Part shown: in pieces, positions 34,200 to 46,500 of the stretch
How the letters are laid out: each line of letters starts with the position of its first letter
Position numbering within the stretch: position 1 is the stretch's first letter
Source: Carnegiea gigantea
Lineage: Eukaryota; Streptophyta; Magnoliopsida; Caryophyllales; Cactaceae
Direction: 5' to 3'
Assembly (NCBI GenBank): GCA_029747015.1
Contig: JAKOGI010000053.1
Span: forward strand, 287,001 to 351,000
DNA: 64,000 bases
Notes under the pieces: model-generated
Databases searched by the model: none
Told to the model about the DNA's origin: nothing
What the model saw: the letters and a program-made list of their open reading frames with translations, nothing else
Translations under genes and position numbers: made by a program

Positions 34200-35860
34200 G
34201 AGGATCTCAACAGTGTCATTCTTTTTTGAACGTGGCAATCTTGCCATCATTATTTCTCTCTTTATTTCCAGCCATGATTATTTCCCTATCCTCTTCCATT
34301 AGTGTATCCTTAGGGTCAGTTAAGTCCTCTTCTTCTTTCATAGTAACACAATTATAGTGCTCATGAGGATTTGATTCAGGCTTGCTAGAAAGTCTACCTA
34401 GGGACATAGATGAGAAAGTAGCTTTTTGGGCAATTTGAGCTTCTAACATCCTATTGTGAGTTGTAAGCACATCAACATTTGAGGTTAATTTCTTAATATA
34501 CTTATCCTTTTTTTTTGGGTGCCATAAGCATGCTTTACATCATTACCTCTAAATTATACTTTTGGGGCATCTGAGAAGGGAATGAGGGTCTTTGAAAACC
34601 AGGGGGTGGTCTAGCATTCATATGGGGCACATCAATGGGTTTGGAATAGACCTATAGGAAAATTTTGGGTGATTTTTCCAACCCAGATTATACGTGTTAG
34701 AGTAAGGGTTATTGATTGGTCTTAAGTTGAAATTTTGAACATAATTAACTTCATTAGGGTCTTAGAAAAAAGGACTCTCAACTTGACAGTTCAAAGTCAC
34801 ATGCTCAACAGAACCACAAATTTAGAAGGGGCACTAGAATTCACAGCATTAACATTCATGTCGTCCAGTCTTTAGGTCATGGCATCTACTTTAGCAGAAA
34901 GTAAAGTAAGTGCATCAACTTCAAGCTTACCTCCAACCCATTTGGGTTGGCCTCATTCAGTGGACCATTGAAAGTTGTTTAGTGCCATTTCCTTGATCAG
35001 ATTATAGGCTTCATCCTCAGTCTTACTCATCAAGGTTCCTCCTGCCGTCGCATCAATAGTGGACCTCACAGACTAGGTCACACCATTATAGAAGCTTGGA
35101 TAATCATCCAACGCTGAAGACCATGATGGGAGCATAGGCATAGCAAATCTTTAAAACGCTCCCAGGCTTTGTAGAGGTCTCATCATCTTTTTGCGTAAAG
35201 TTGGTGATTTGATTCCTGAGGCTTGCTATTTTGCTTGGAACGAAAAACTTGGCGAGGAATGCTCTTGTCAACTCATCTCAGGTGGTAATTCATCCAGATG
35301 GCAAAGAATGTAACCAAGCCCTTACCTTATCCCTTAATGAAAAAGAAATAAGCGCAGGCAAATCGCATCACTGGAGACTCCATTGAGCTTCAATGTGTCG
35401 TACACCTCTAAAAAGAACGACAGGTGTAGATTCGGATCTTGCAAAGGAGTTTCGCCAAACTGGGACTGCTGCACCATCGAAATGAATGCCGGTTTTAGCT
35501 CGAAATTATTGGCATCTACAGTAGGGCAAGCGATGCTTGAGGCGATCCCTTGGACTCCAGGGGTAACAAAATCTCAAAGAGTTCTTCTTTGGTCGCCTTC
35601 TCCTCCTGCCATGTTTGAATTCCTTCTTACCTCGTGTCTTTGCTCTTCAATCCTTTGCTTTTTCCTCCTCAAGCAGAAAGTCCTCTCAATCTCAGGATTG
35701 GGTTCGCACAAGATCGAACTTCGCGTAAACTAAGAAAAATTCCTGCAAGCACTTTCACAACCCTACCAGCGCAGTTAAACAAGAAAAGAAATAACAATAA
35801 ATAGAAACAATAAAATACTTAGTCACTTTCACAAGACTATCTCAATAGTTAACAATTTAG
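34200..35860 (-). pseudogene. Athila gag, heavily broken
   Basis: Pieces include DAICLRLF, DKVRAWLHSLPSG, ELTRAFLAKFFVPSKIASLR and NQITNFTQKDDE between about 35380 and 35150, the Retrotrans_gag core. Stops and shifts continue to 34200, with a late open piece 34470-34216 carrying an acidic segment. No zinc knuckle is clear. Confidence 0.65.
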
Positions 35861-35878
35861 TCCCCCGCAGCGGGGCCA
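35861..35878 (-). other. Primer binding site of the Athila element
   Basis: The minus strand reads TGGCCCCGCTGCGGGGGA, a changed form of the tRNA-Asp-type site, six bases inside the LTR end at 35885. Confidence 0.7.
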
Positions 35879-35884
35879 AAAACT

Positions 35885-37180
35885 TGATTGAGACTAACTA
35901 AACGAACATCGCAAGCTCATGGGTAGCTGCAATATAGATAAAGATATCGTTCCTCAGGGACTAATGTAACTTACTGAGTTTTATCTATCAGAATGTGTTA
36001 AGTGAAATTCTAATTCAACTGGTGCTGATATAACAACTACTAATTCACTATTCTGAATCAATCAAAGAGAAAATACGTCTAGAAATTCATAGTTATGAAA
36101 GAGTGTTGGATCAAAATGAATAACATATGTTTTTCTCTAGTCGGCTAATCTCAAGGAATTGTAATCTATCCAGAAATTTGATCCATTCTTTTAAAATCAA
36201 TCAAATTTACCTAAACTAAGCAAACGTTATTCTTTCAAACTAATTTGCCTTAATTCAAGTTAAATGTATTCGATTACTCGCTAGTTCTCCTCATATACAA
36301 ATCTCTATTTTGAGACGACTCAATGCTAGGTTTAATCAAGCAGTCCAACATCCAAATGTCACCTTTCAGTTTTTCATTCATTTGTTTCAAGTAAGCAAAT
36401 AAATTTTAGCCAAAAATCTACTCACAACATATCAAACACTTGATAAACGAAATCAAACGAACCATGAAAATAAGCACAATTACATAAATTAAAACATGAT
36501 TCCAACAACACTTACATAAACTACTAAATCCCTCAATAAAAGAAAACAACTCGAACATGATTAAGAAATAGACAAACAAACCGGGGAAATCTGAGAGAAA
36601 GGCTTGATTGAGATGGCCTTCAACCAAGGGCTTCAAACCGCCTTAAAAACCAAACACATACACTCAAGATTTCTCACCAAAACTAAAAATCAAACTAGAA
36701 AACAACAAAATTTGAGAAAGAAAGAAAACCAAACTAAACTCTAATCTATGCTTTTTGTATTACTCTAGGATTAAAGGATTGAAGGATTGCTTTTCACTGC
36801 TATAGGACGAAGCTATTTATAGGAGAGATCGTTTAATCTCAGCCACACAGCCGAAGGTAGACGAAGAGGCAGCAGTTACAGGCTCATCACGGTCCGTGGC
36901 ATGCACCACGGTCCGACTGTGGTTTGGGTTGGAACTGGATTTCTATTCTCTTCTTGCTCCATGGGCATAGCAACTCATGGGTGTCCATGGGGGAGGTCAA
37001 AATACATCTATTTATGATCAAATGCTGGGTAAAAAGGCTAAAAATCCCGTAAAACACATCAAACAACTATATCCAAGAATAAATTGAGAATAGGAGTGTA
37101 AATAATAACAATAAGCACATAATTCTCCTACAAATGTAGCAAAATAGCCTTAAAATGATGTACACATTAAGCACTTATCA
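35885..37180 (-). repeat. 5' LTR of the Athila element
   Basis: 1296 bp, pairing with 28425-29706. In plus orientation it runs TGATTGAGACT to GCACTTATCA. Inverted CCACGG/CCGTGG-type motifs lie near 36887-36922. The target duplication AGTAA follows at 37181. Confidence 0.9.
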
Positions 37181-37185
37181 AGTAA

Positions 37186-39435
37186 CAAGAAGGCAAAAAT
37201 GGATTGTTGGAAATGCAACAAATCGCGCCACAAGAAGGGAGAATGCACTATTTGGATGCGCAAACATGGATTAAACAAACAAAAGGCTACAGCAAAGTAT
37301 AACTTCGGCCATGATCTTTGATTAAATAAATGTTGTAGCTGAAAAAGATAAGTTTGGATTATTTTTTTCAGTTTAGATTGTACAAACTAAAGCAAAATAT
37401 CTCTCAAAACTTCCTCTACTCCATTTATGTGGAGTAGTAGCTAGTCTACAGTTTTTAAATCTAGGTCAATTAGAATCAGTCTCTTTATAATTTTACAATT
37501 TAGGGGTAAGACTACTACATCATATCTCTTCCCCACACCTAACCTGGTGGGGCAATTTTTGAGGCATTGGATTTGAATGTTATCTTAAGTGACAATGATT
37601 GATGTGCTTCTAAGCATGTGCATAAGGACCGCTCCTTCTTTAAGATTCATGTGCCAGTTAAAGATAGAAAAATGCTCTACGTGAACGATATCTTTGCCAC
37701 TGATGTCAAAGGGATACGCCAAGTAGAATTAGTATTTACTTTCGGTAAAACTCTTACATTGAATTATGTACATTATGCTCTAGAAGTTAGGAAGAATTGT
37801 GCTTCTAGTTTTAGAAAGTAGACATAATTAAAGTATAGTGAGTCCAAGTAATGGTTAAGAATAAGGAGACATAGTTGAAGTAAAAAAGAGTAAGCAGATT
37901 AAAAAGGAGAAGTCCTTTGGATCGAATTTCTTTCTCTACCTAGAAGAAGGAACTATGGATTCCATTGAAAATGAAATCTCCTATGTTTATTGACTCATAT
38001 CCAAACTCTTTTAAAGGGGCTATGGAATCTCAAGATGCTCCTTTCTGGAAATAAGCAGTCCAAGAGGAAATGGACTCAATGATGGAAAATAATATTTGAG
38101 TTTTAGTTGATTTACCCTTCGATGTAAACCTATTACATCAATATGGATCCTTAAAAGGAAAAAGAGAGTAGATGGTACCATAGAAAGATTTAAAGCCCGG
38201 CTAGTAATGAGGGATTTTAACCAAAAACATGGTATTGACTATTTTGATACTTGTGCACTGGCAGCTAGGATTGTAACTATTAGAGTATCATCACTCTTGC
38301 CGCAATTCAAAAGCTAATTATTCACCAAAAATGTAAATATTACATTCTTGAACGGTGAGTTAGAAGGAGAGGCATATATGAGGCAACATAAAGATTTCAT
38401 AGTTCCAGGCCAAGAAAAGAAGGTATGCAAAGTCATAAGATCCTTTTATGGCCTAAAGCAAGCACCTAAATAATGATATCAAAAATTTGATGAAGTATGC
38501 TATCATTTGGTTTTAGTATCAATGAATCCGACAAATGTGTTTATCCTAAATTTGAGCATGGAAAAGGTGTGATTATATTTCTAAATGTAGATGACATGCT
38601 AATCCTTGGAACTGATTTAGAGGAAGTGGACAAAATAAAAAGTTTTCTACCTTCCAAATTCTCCATGAATACTTACCATTTAGATCACTAGAGATAATGA
38701 TGGCATTTGCTAGACTTAATCTCATTACATTAAGAAAGCACTTGGGAGGTTCAAATACCAAGATTGCTCCCCAATAGCCACTTCTTCGATCCAAATTATG
38801 AGTTGACTCGAAATAGTGGGAGACCTCTTGCACAGCTTGAGTATGCAAATACCATATGATGCTTAATACATGCCATGACTAGCACAAGGTTGGATGTTTC
38901 ATTCATTGTTAGGAAGGTAAATCAATATACTAGTAATCCTAGTAAGATTCATTGGCATGTAATACGTCAAGTTTTGAAATACTTGAAGAAAACTCAAGAT
39001 TATGGCCTACTTTACTCTAGTTATCCGTCAATCTTAAAAGGATACTCATATCTAAGTTGGGTAATTGATAGAGAGGATTATGCCTTGACATCAGGTTGAA
39101 TATACTTGCTTGATGAAGGGTTAGTGTCTTAGGCATCCTAGAAGCAAACATGCATTATAGATTCCACCATGGCTGCTGAGTTTGTAGCCTTAGTTGCAAT
39201 CAATAAAGGGGCAGAATGGCTACAATACTTCTTGTTGGAAATGCCTTTATGGCCAAAGCTAATGTCACCACTCGATGCATTGTGATAGCAAGTCGAAACT
39301 GTCTATGGTTTATAGTCATATCTATAATGACAAATCAAGGCACATTAGATTTAGACATGCCTGTGTTCATCAACTGATGAAAGATGGCATGATCACTGTT
39401 GATTACGTGTAAATAAGTGAGAATCTTGCAGATCC
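37186..39435 (+). pseudogene. Copia gag end, protease and pol, decayed
   Basis: Continues the Copia element after the Athila insertion. An intact CCHC knuckle (C-x2-C-x4-H-x4-C) lies at 37205-37246. Protease traces are ASKHVHKDRSFFK and VELVFTFGKTLTL near 37605-37770. Most of the integrase is missing. RT pieces: DAPFWK, AVQEEMDSMMENN (38030-38100), GLKQAPK (38450), FLNVDDMLILGTDLEEV (38578-38625; the usual YVDD reads NVDD), then RLDVSFIVRKVNQYTSNPSK and HWHVIRQVLKYLKKTQDYGL (38884-39005), and RNase H traces MAAEFVAL (39170) and MITVDYV (39389). Many stops. Confidence 0.85.
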
Positions 39436-40761
39436 AAGAGACTTCATGTGTAGAATTGATGAATGTCATATTTTCATAGAATTTCTGAGTGTTAGGGTGT
39501 CGTTTCAGGGGATTAGTGTGCTTAATGTATGATTTATGCCCTATTTCTTCTATGGCGCTTGGTTCTGCTTGTTTTGAGAGCAGTTGCAGATTCTCGATCT
39601 TGTGAAGCCAAAGCATGGTAGTACAATGAAGATTTTGAGGCCTTGTGGATTAAAGAAGATAGCAAAATAGGCCTAAAGACACTCACCACGGAAAAACCGT
39701 GGCCAATATCACTGCCTAGAAGGTTTCAGGAAGAAGCAGCAGATGAATCAAGAGAGAATGAGCATGGCAGTGGCCAGCACGGTTTGACCGTGGTGGTGCC
39801 CACTATCTATGGGTGGTCCCATGGATACACTGTGATGAGCTTTGTTCTCCTAGGGCTATTGGATTTCTTTACGGCTTTTCATATTCTAGGCGTTTAGTAT
39901 GTTTGCAGACTTTATTTTAGTGATAAAAGCCTCATCTTACTGCTTTCATTCACCATTTCGTTCCACTCTTCAACATTCGTAATCTAGATTAGGATCTAGA
40001 TTTAGATTAAAGTAAAAGAGTGCGAACTAAAGTGGAGATTTTGCAAGGATTCCAAACTGGATTTGCAAACGACTGTTCAAGCGCGATCTTGGCTGAGCAA
40101 TTCTCTTCCCTTCTCTTTTCTCGTTTTGGATTTATGTTTGCAATTTAGATTACCATTTGTTGTTTTGATCGTGAATTTATGCAAGTACTACTTAATTTCT
40201 CGATCTTGTGTTAATATGTTTCGGCACTTTACAATTTGTTGGATTGTTTTATCAAATCTTAGATGTTTATTGTCTTATGAGAAATTTGATCACTTTCTTA
40301 CATGTTTTAGGTATTGAGTGAAGAACCGAAAAGTGAAATTTGATACTGGAATCCTATGATTGGACTTGATTGCATGGAGTCTTGAGAAAGTCACATCAAT
40401 TGAGAAATTTGAATGGCCGTGTGGGCCAGTTATCTAAACAACCGGTCGTTTGGCTTAGTTGATTTTAGCTATTATAGAATGTAAATCCCAGTGCTTCGAA
40501 TGTATCGTATGTTGAGTTGTATCTTTTACTTACCCCTTTTATTGAATTTTGTACTTTATGTACTCCGGGTGTGTGGCTCGTACAGTTGTGGTCTCCGGCG
40601 TGTAGTCGTCAAGGTATTTTTTATGTTTCTATTGTTGTAGGGACCTAATGTAAGGCTTTAAGCCTGGGATATGGTCAGTTTTTAGGTGGAACTCTGTCCA
40701 TTTCGTTCCGAAATTTAAGAAGTCACTAACACTTCTAGCCCTAGGGGGTAGGGGTGTTACA
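39436..40761 (+). repeat. Possible solo LTR (chromovirus-like end)
   Basis: The Copia reading ends near 39435. The following 1.3 kb is non-coding and ends GGGGTGTTACA at 40761, the end expected of a Tekay/Del-type LTR. A TGTTAGGG start at 39490 is a candidate left edge, but the flanks (CTGAG and TGGTC) do not form a target duplication. Inverted CCACGG/CCGTGG motifs lie near 39686 and 39779. Confidence 0.35.
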
Positions 40762-41200
40762 TGGTCAACCCCCTCTATTTCCCCTCTTTGCTCTTACAGA
40801 ACAGGGGTTTGGCCTATACTTGCTTTATCACCTTCAACTAGATCCGAAAACCCACATCCTCCTAAGACACCACCACTGCCCCTTCGCTCTTCCTCTCTTT
40901 CTCTTTCTAGGCTATAGAGAAATAGTGGATTATGGCCCCTGTTTCATGCTTGCCTCTGCTCGGCCTCTCTTCTAATTGCTCCACTGCCTCTCTTCCCTTC
41001 TTCTTTCCCTATCTCGTGACTACAACAGCCCTGTTTCAATGTCTTTCTAAATGTACCAGCCACCACCTAGAGACCACCACCAACACTGCTCAGCAACTGT
41101 CCAAAGGCCTTTACAATCAAAGGCGCGCCTTTGCCACCAAACACGGTGTTGTTGCTGGTGTTTCTCCAGGAAGTCTTGAGGCTCAACTAGATTAATTATA
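40762..41200 (+). other. Unrecognised pyrimidine-rich open frames
   Basis: Two overlapping frames (40754-40975 and 40932-41195). The second ends SKGLYNQRRAFATKHGVVAG then SPGSLEAQLD. The composition (C/T-rich, Ser/Leu/Pro) could be the first exon of a decayed organelle-targeted gene or chance. No family recognised and no following exon seen. Confidence 0.2.
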
Positions 41201-41685
41201 TTCTATCTTTCACCTATCTTTTTTCAGTTTGCTTGAAGGAAAGCATTAGGCACTTCTACTTAAAAAGGATTCTGAAATAATCTGGGCAAACGAAGATAGA
41301 TTCTATAGGGGTATTAGTTTCTTAATTTAATTTTAGGGTGTCAAAGGTTATGTTTAATTAGTTGCAATGGTTACACTTTTTGGCAAAGCCATTGTTTGGT
41401 GGTTTGGTTTTCATGGCTGTTTTGGGGGGGGGGGAAGAAGGGGGAGGAGGTGAGGGCAGTAGCATGTGGGATTTAGTTTTTGTCCAAATGATAAATTAGT
41501 CTATACACTCTCTTACACATCATTTATTAGTCAGTTGAGGAATCCACATAAAATAACACCTATATGTCCCATCAAAACTTTATGGTCTATTATAAATTAG
41601 CGCAAAACTTTTTGGGTATTTTGCTTATAAAAAATTGCTCTCAGAATACCTTCTAATATGGCCAACGTCTTTTTCTTTTTGATAC

Positions 41686-42110
41686 TAACTTTCCAAGAAG
41701 TTACTTATGCCACACCTTAGTAGATTTCCTTAACGGATCTATATGTTTAGTCAAACTCCTATTCTGTTTCCATAATGTAGTGAAATAATCTTTGAACTGA
41801 GGGTGTAATGTCAAGCTATAATGCTTCTAAAAGGGTAGTTTCTGATTTCCTTCATCGGCCAAATCTCTACTAATAAAGGGCAATGATCCGAGACTATAGC
41901 ACACAAAATAGGAGTTCGACTGAAAATATAGATCCGCTTAGGAAATCTGCTAAGGTGTGGCATAAATACGTTCTTGGAAATATGCCAAGCTATGATGCTT
42001 CTAAAAGGGTAGTTTCTAATTTCCTTCATCGACCAAATCTCTACTAATAAAGGGCAATGATCCGAGACTATAGCACACAAACTTGAGAAGGAGAGAGACA
42101 AGGTGTTCGC
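41686..42110 (-). pseudogene. LINE endonuclease fragments, duplicated and inverted
   Basis: The minus strand twice reads CAIVSDHCPLLVEIW then MKEIRNYPFRSIIAW, the end of an L1-type endonuclease (SDHxPLL). The two copies are 41813-41907 and 41988-42082. Between them, 41909-41985 is an inverted copy of 41686-41771. So one LINE piece has been rearranged into two direct and two inverted copies. Confidence 0.6.
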
Positions 42111-43008
42111 TCTAATTTGGAGTACGCCAACAATATAGTAATAACAATGTCAATTGAAAAAAGAATAATAATAATAAAGAGATAGAGCTAACATTTAACA
42201 GTGCAAGCCTGCAAAACTAATTATCCAAATTAAGATATTGTCAATAGCATCTTGAATTAGTGGCGCCTTCCTGTAATGGGGTGTAGAAACATGAAGGTAA
42301 ATGGTAGGCTAATAGTAACATAGGTGGCTACACACTTTTGATTTTGATATACACGTGTGAAACAAGCTACCACAAATAGCTTATAAACTTCACGGCACAA
42401 GTATACAAGATTGAAAATAACTCAGAAGTAAGAGCTTGAAGGGGGTGTACAAACCACGAGTATAAAGGAGTGTACCAAAAATATATCCTATTGATCCAAT
42501 TAACAAATATGGTATAATCAGTTCTTTAGGTGGAAGAGTCAGAGGGTTTGTTTTCCATTCAAAGTTACATTTCATTAATACAGTATTGTTATAGTGGATA
42601 TTATCATGCTAAACTCGGGATCATAATAGTAAATCTAATGAGGGTATGAATCACGTAAAAATTCTCGCGCCTTTTTTCTATTTTTCCAGCATTATTCATC
42701 CGTTGGTCCAACCATCGTTTCCCAACAAGTACACTCCCCTCCCCCGGGCCACCAAATTTCATCAAAATTTAACGCATTAAAAATCCTTTAACCTTCATAA
42801 ATTTACAACCAAAATTTCTCTTCGACACTTGCCCGCTCCGTTTACCTCCTTATCCCTACTCGACCACTATATTTACCTCTATCCCCCTACTTAAATCCTA
42901 AGGCTTGGATCGACGAAAGTTTTTGTTCCAATCTATGGACTTTCAATGAGGATTCTTAACTATTAACTCATTAGGTCAGGACTCAGGAGTATAGTGCATC
43001 AACCCCCA
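42111..43008. other. No recognisable gene
   Basis: Intergenic A/T-rich sequence downstream of MBD4L. I see no frame or repeat of note. Confidence 0.5.
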
Positions 43009-43218
43009 CTTATCTACAATGTATGAGCAGTAGAATTCTTCACAGGGGTGTATGGCATATCCCAGTAGTCTTCAGCATGCACAATGACATGCTTCTTGAC
43101 AGAACCTCCATGCTTATCTACAATGTGTGAGCAGTAGAATTCTCCAGAGGAGGGATGTATGGCATATCCCAGTAGTCTTCAGCTTGAACAATGACATGCT
43201 TCTTGACCGAACCTCAAT
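43009..43218. repeat. 104-bp tandem duplication
   Basis: Two copies starting CTTATCTACAATGT at 43009 and 43113, about 90% identical by eye, the second with a few extra bases. It begins about 350 bp beyond the MBD4L stop codon, possibly in its 3' transcribed region. On the minus strand both copies can be read as KKHVIV-x-AEDYWDMPY, but no gene is recognised. Confidence 0.8.
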
Positions 43219-43571
43219 TCTGTGGGATCGGGTGCTGTCAGCTCCAAACCATCGACCCCACTGCGAATCCATGATATAGACCAGAAAGCCTATAGGTAAG
43301 CTTTGAACTGCACGGATGCTTAAGAAACCATCAGCATATACACTATGGCTGCACACCCTTATTAACTTTTCCATTAAAAATACGAGCCTAATGTTCTTTT
43401 TTTCCTTTTAAATAGTGAATTGCATCTCGCTCCTTCCACATTCATCAAAACTGGCATTTACAATAGAGTAGCAGTGGAGCTAAGATTGACATAGGCTACT
43501 ACAAGCAAAATCTCTCGATAATTAACCCTACAACTTGTTTCTTCCTGATCTTCCACACCTACCATAGTTAC

Positions 43572-46500
43572 CTATTTACCCACTTGTATGACTAGTCTAT
43601 GGAGAAATTTCCAATAATAATTTAACATATGATCATTCGGCTTCACCTGATGCCACATGCCTGTACAGAATATTGCGTATGCATCAGCAGCATACCTACA
43701 ACATAATACAAGCCAAACCACTTTAGTGCCTTACTGGTAACTGAAAATCATTAACAGTAGTGAAAAACATAAGTAATACTCACTTTCCAATCCCGTGCAG
43801 CTGAGTCACGTGTGTCCACTTGTCTGACAAATACTCTCTTGAAAATCGTTGAATCATTGCTGCCCGCTTTCTTTGCAAACCTAAACTTTGTATCACGCTT
43901 TGGAGTTCAATTGGATCAGCGTCGATGGCAGCTTCTGCATTTGGGCATAGAGAAAAAAGGTCCCACAGAACATCCCTGACCTACAATAAAATTATGTGTA
44001 TAATTAATTAATCAATGTTGTATGCTAAACATGCATGCCTGCCGTATTACACAACTGACAAGCTCAAAAGTGATGAGGCGACAATCAACTACTTCACAAC
44101 AAGACCATGTTGTGTGCATCCCACTTAAGAATGGAACACCACCTTGTGTGGATCCCACTTAAGAATCAAGATGTAGGCAAATGACCCCCACAGGCAGAGA
44201 GGTTGATTATGAGAAACCAAACACAGACTACCGGTTTGACTGGCTGAAATCAATGCAACTGAAGGGAAGACGTAAAAATAAGTTCAATGCAAAAATGGTA
44301 GGGACCAAAATGAGTGAGGTACATCTAAGGACGCAATGGACCGAATTCGAATCGAACGTTGGGACATTTAAATCCGATTAAGTTTTGGATAAAAGATCTA
44401 ATCCGAATCCGATATGCCAGACCGGATGGAACCTGCAACTTCGCTCCGACTCGAAGCCGATCAAAATCGGCTTTAACCCGATCCAAATTGATTTCCTTTC
44501 TCTACAACAATTTTGTACTGTTTTTCTCGTCCGAACTTATTTGTCTACCTATCGATCTGATAATATGCATCTTACTATCACACCAACCGAATATTTGAAC
44601 ATTTAATGCTAAAATAGCAAAGACTGGCAAATAACAAAGGGGCAAATGATGTCTTCAACCTTGTCAACAATGGAATGAGGCTAAGAGTATGAGAGAGAGA
44701 GAGAGAGAGAGACTATGCGACTAATGAAGGTGTTCGGGACTTAGGGTTCAGATTGGAAGGTAAACTTTAGATTTATAAAATTTCATTTTTTTGAATTTTA
44801 TTTAGTTAACAAAACAGTCGGACCTGATTGGGAAATCGGCCCAGATGTTATTTTCCCTCCAAATCCAATCCAGATCTGACTCAAATTTGGATTATTTTTT
44901 CCAGATTCGAACTCGAATATTTTTTTTGGATCTGAATTGGATTATTTTGCCTCAGATTGGATAGCATGTGCCTCGAACTCGGATGTGATTTTCATCCCTA
45001 GATACATCACAAAAGCTTAGTACCAATAGGTTTACATTGGACATCAACTCAAAGAATGAGTGGAAGGTCCGGTGACAGGATGAGAAAACAAAATGCCAAC
45101 ACGCCTACCTCCCAGCCCACCACGGCACTAAAGTTTAAGTAGGCCTCAATTCCTCATTGTCACAAATAAAAGAATAATTCAACATCTCTACAGTCACACG
45201 GATAGGTCAGACTGTTTTCACTGCGCACAACAACAGGCCATTGAATGCCAATCCATCCGAATTAAATGATCATCAAGACTTTGGTCCAATATATTGGGTT
45301 TTGGAAAATAGTTTTGAGCACCATCCTAATCTGAATCAGTTCTGCAATGAATTCGCCGGAAGTCACCAAAATCTGTTTCCGATTTCTTATTTGCATTTTA
45401 GTTTCCAGTGGTAAAAGCCACTGCAATTCATCTCCTTTGACTATATTTTGAAGCATTTTAATGGTGGACTACCATCTTCCCGACTTAATTTATTCAAGGG
45501 ACTTAAACTAAAAGGATGCTTTCAAGCACAATCCAATGAGCAAAACTAAACATGTTACAAAGAGCATTCTTAAGATGATAATTTGTCCCCTAACAAGTGC
45601 ACATTTGACAAATATTTTTTGCCGTCAACCAAGGTTTCAAAATGTGTTTTTGGTCGCGATGTGGAAAAATCACCCTAATGCAGAAATTGCGTTCCACATC
45701 ACCGAGAAAAAGCATTTGGATCAACTCAAAAGTCTTTCTGATGTGGCCGTTTCATCACGAATCGGCCACATTTTGAATCCATGCTCTCAACATAGTCTAC
45801 CTATGTTTTTAAACTAGCCTCATGTCTCATGGACTCGGAAAATGTAAACTTATGTACATTCTACTTCGAAAGGTTTGAATCATTTGCTCAATTTTCACAG
45901 CAACCTCACCAATATGATTGTTACCCACAGGCAATATCACTAACAAAGAACGGATATAGAATTCCAATACTAGACCTCCCCTTCTCCATAACCCCAACCC
46001 TCCTATTACAGAGAAATCCTCTGCTGCAGAATTCGATAAAAGAGAACCAAAGGTACTTGTTTTTGCTTTTAATGTCAAAACAAAGTTGACCTTGGCCACA
46101 CAAGCATGAAGGAGAAACCTCAACTGTGTCACCCATAGATTGAAACTATAATACGCATTCCAGAACCTGACCTGTAGGCTGAGCTTTCTACACCTTGGCC
46201 TATGTAGATCTCCATTAACTCCCTACTTTCTGGATTTGTTCTTCTCAAACAATAAGGGTCACAGGAGTGGCCAACAAACAGCACCACTTCCTAGCATGGA
46301 TTCAAGATGTGGCCGATCCATGACGAAACAGCAGCATCGGAAAGGTTTTTAAGTTGGCCAAACCGCGTTATTCGTGGTGTTATGGAATGTGATTCCCGCA
46401 ATACAGCGATTTCTCCATATCGCAACCGAAACTATAATCGCGATTGAATCTGCATTTTGAATCCCTGCTTGCTGGTAGGTGGTGGCTTGACACATAATTT

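Larger units (their letters stand above)
28425..37180 (-). mobile_element. Athila element inserted in the Copia element
   Basis: 8756 bp, minus strand, flanked by a perfect 5-bp target duplication AGTAA (28420-28424 and 37181-37185). LTRs are 35885-37180 (5') and 28425-29706 (3'). Order on the minus strand: LTR, primer site, gag, protease, an RNase H remnant, the Athila ORF1 (env position), polypurine tract, LTR. RT and integrase are missing. The LTR copies differ by indels and by many C-to-T type changes, so it is an old insertion. Confidence 0.95.

Noticed and set aside
39485..40766. Complete solo LTR with target duplication
   Set aside because: Only the right end is typical; the flanks CTGAG and TGGTC do not match, so the left edge remains open.
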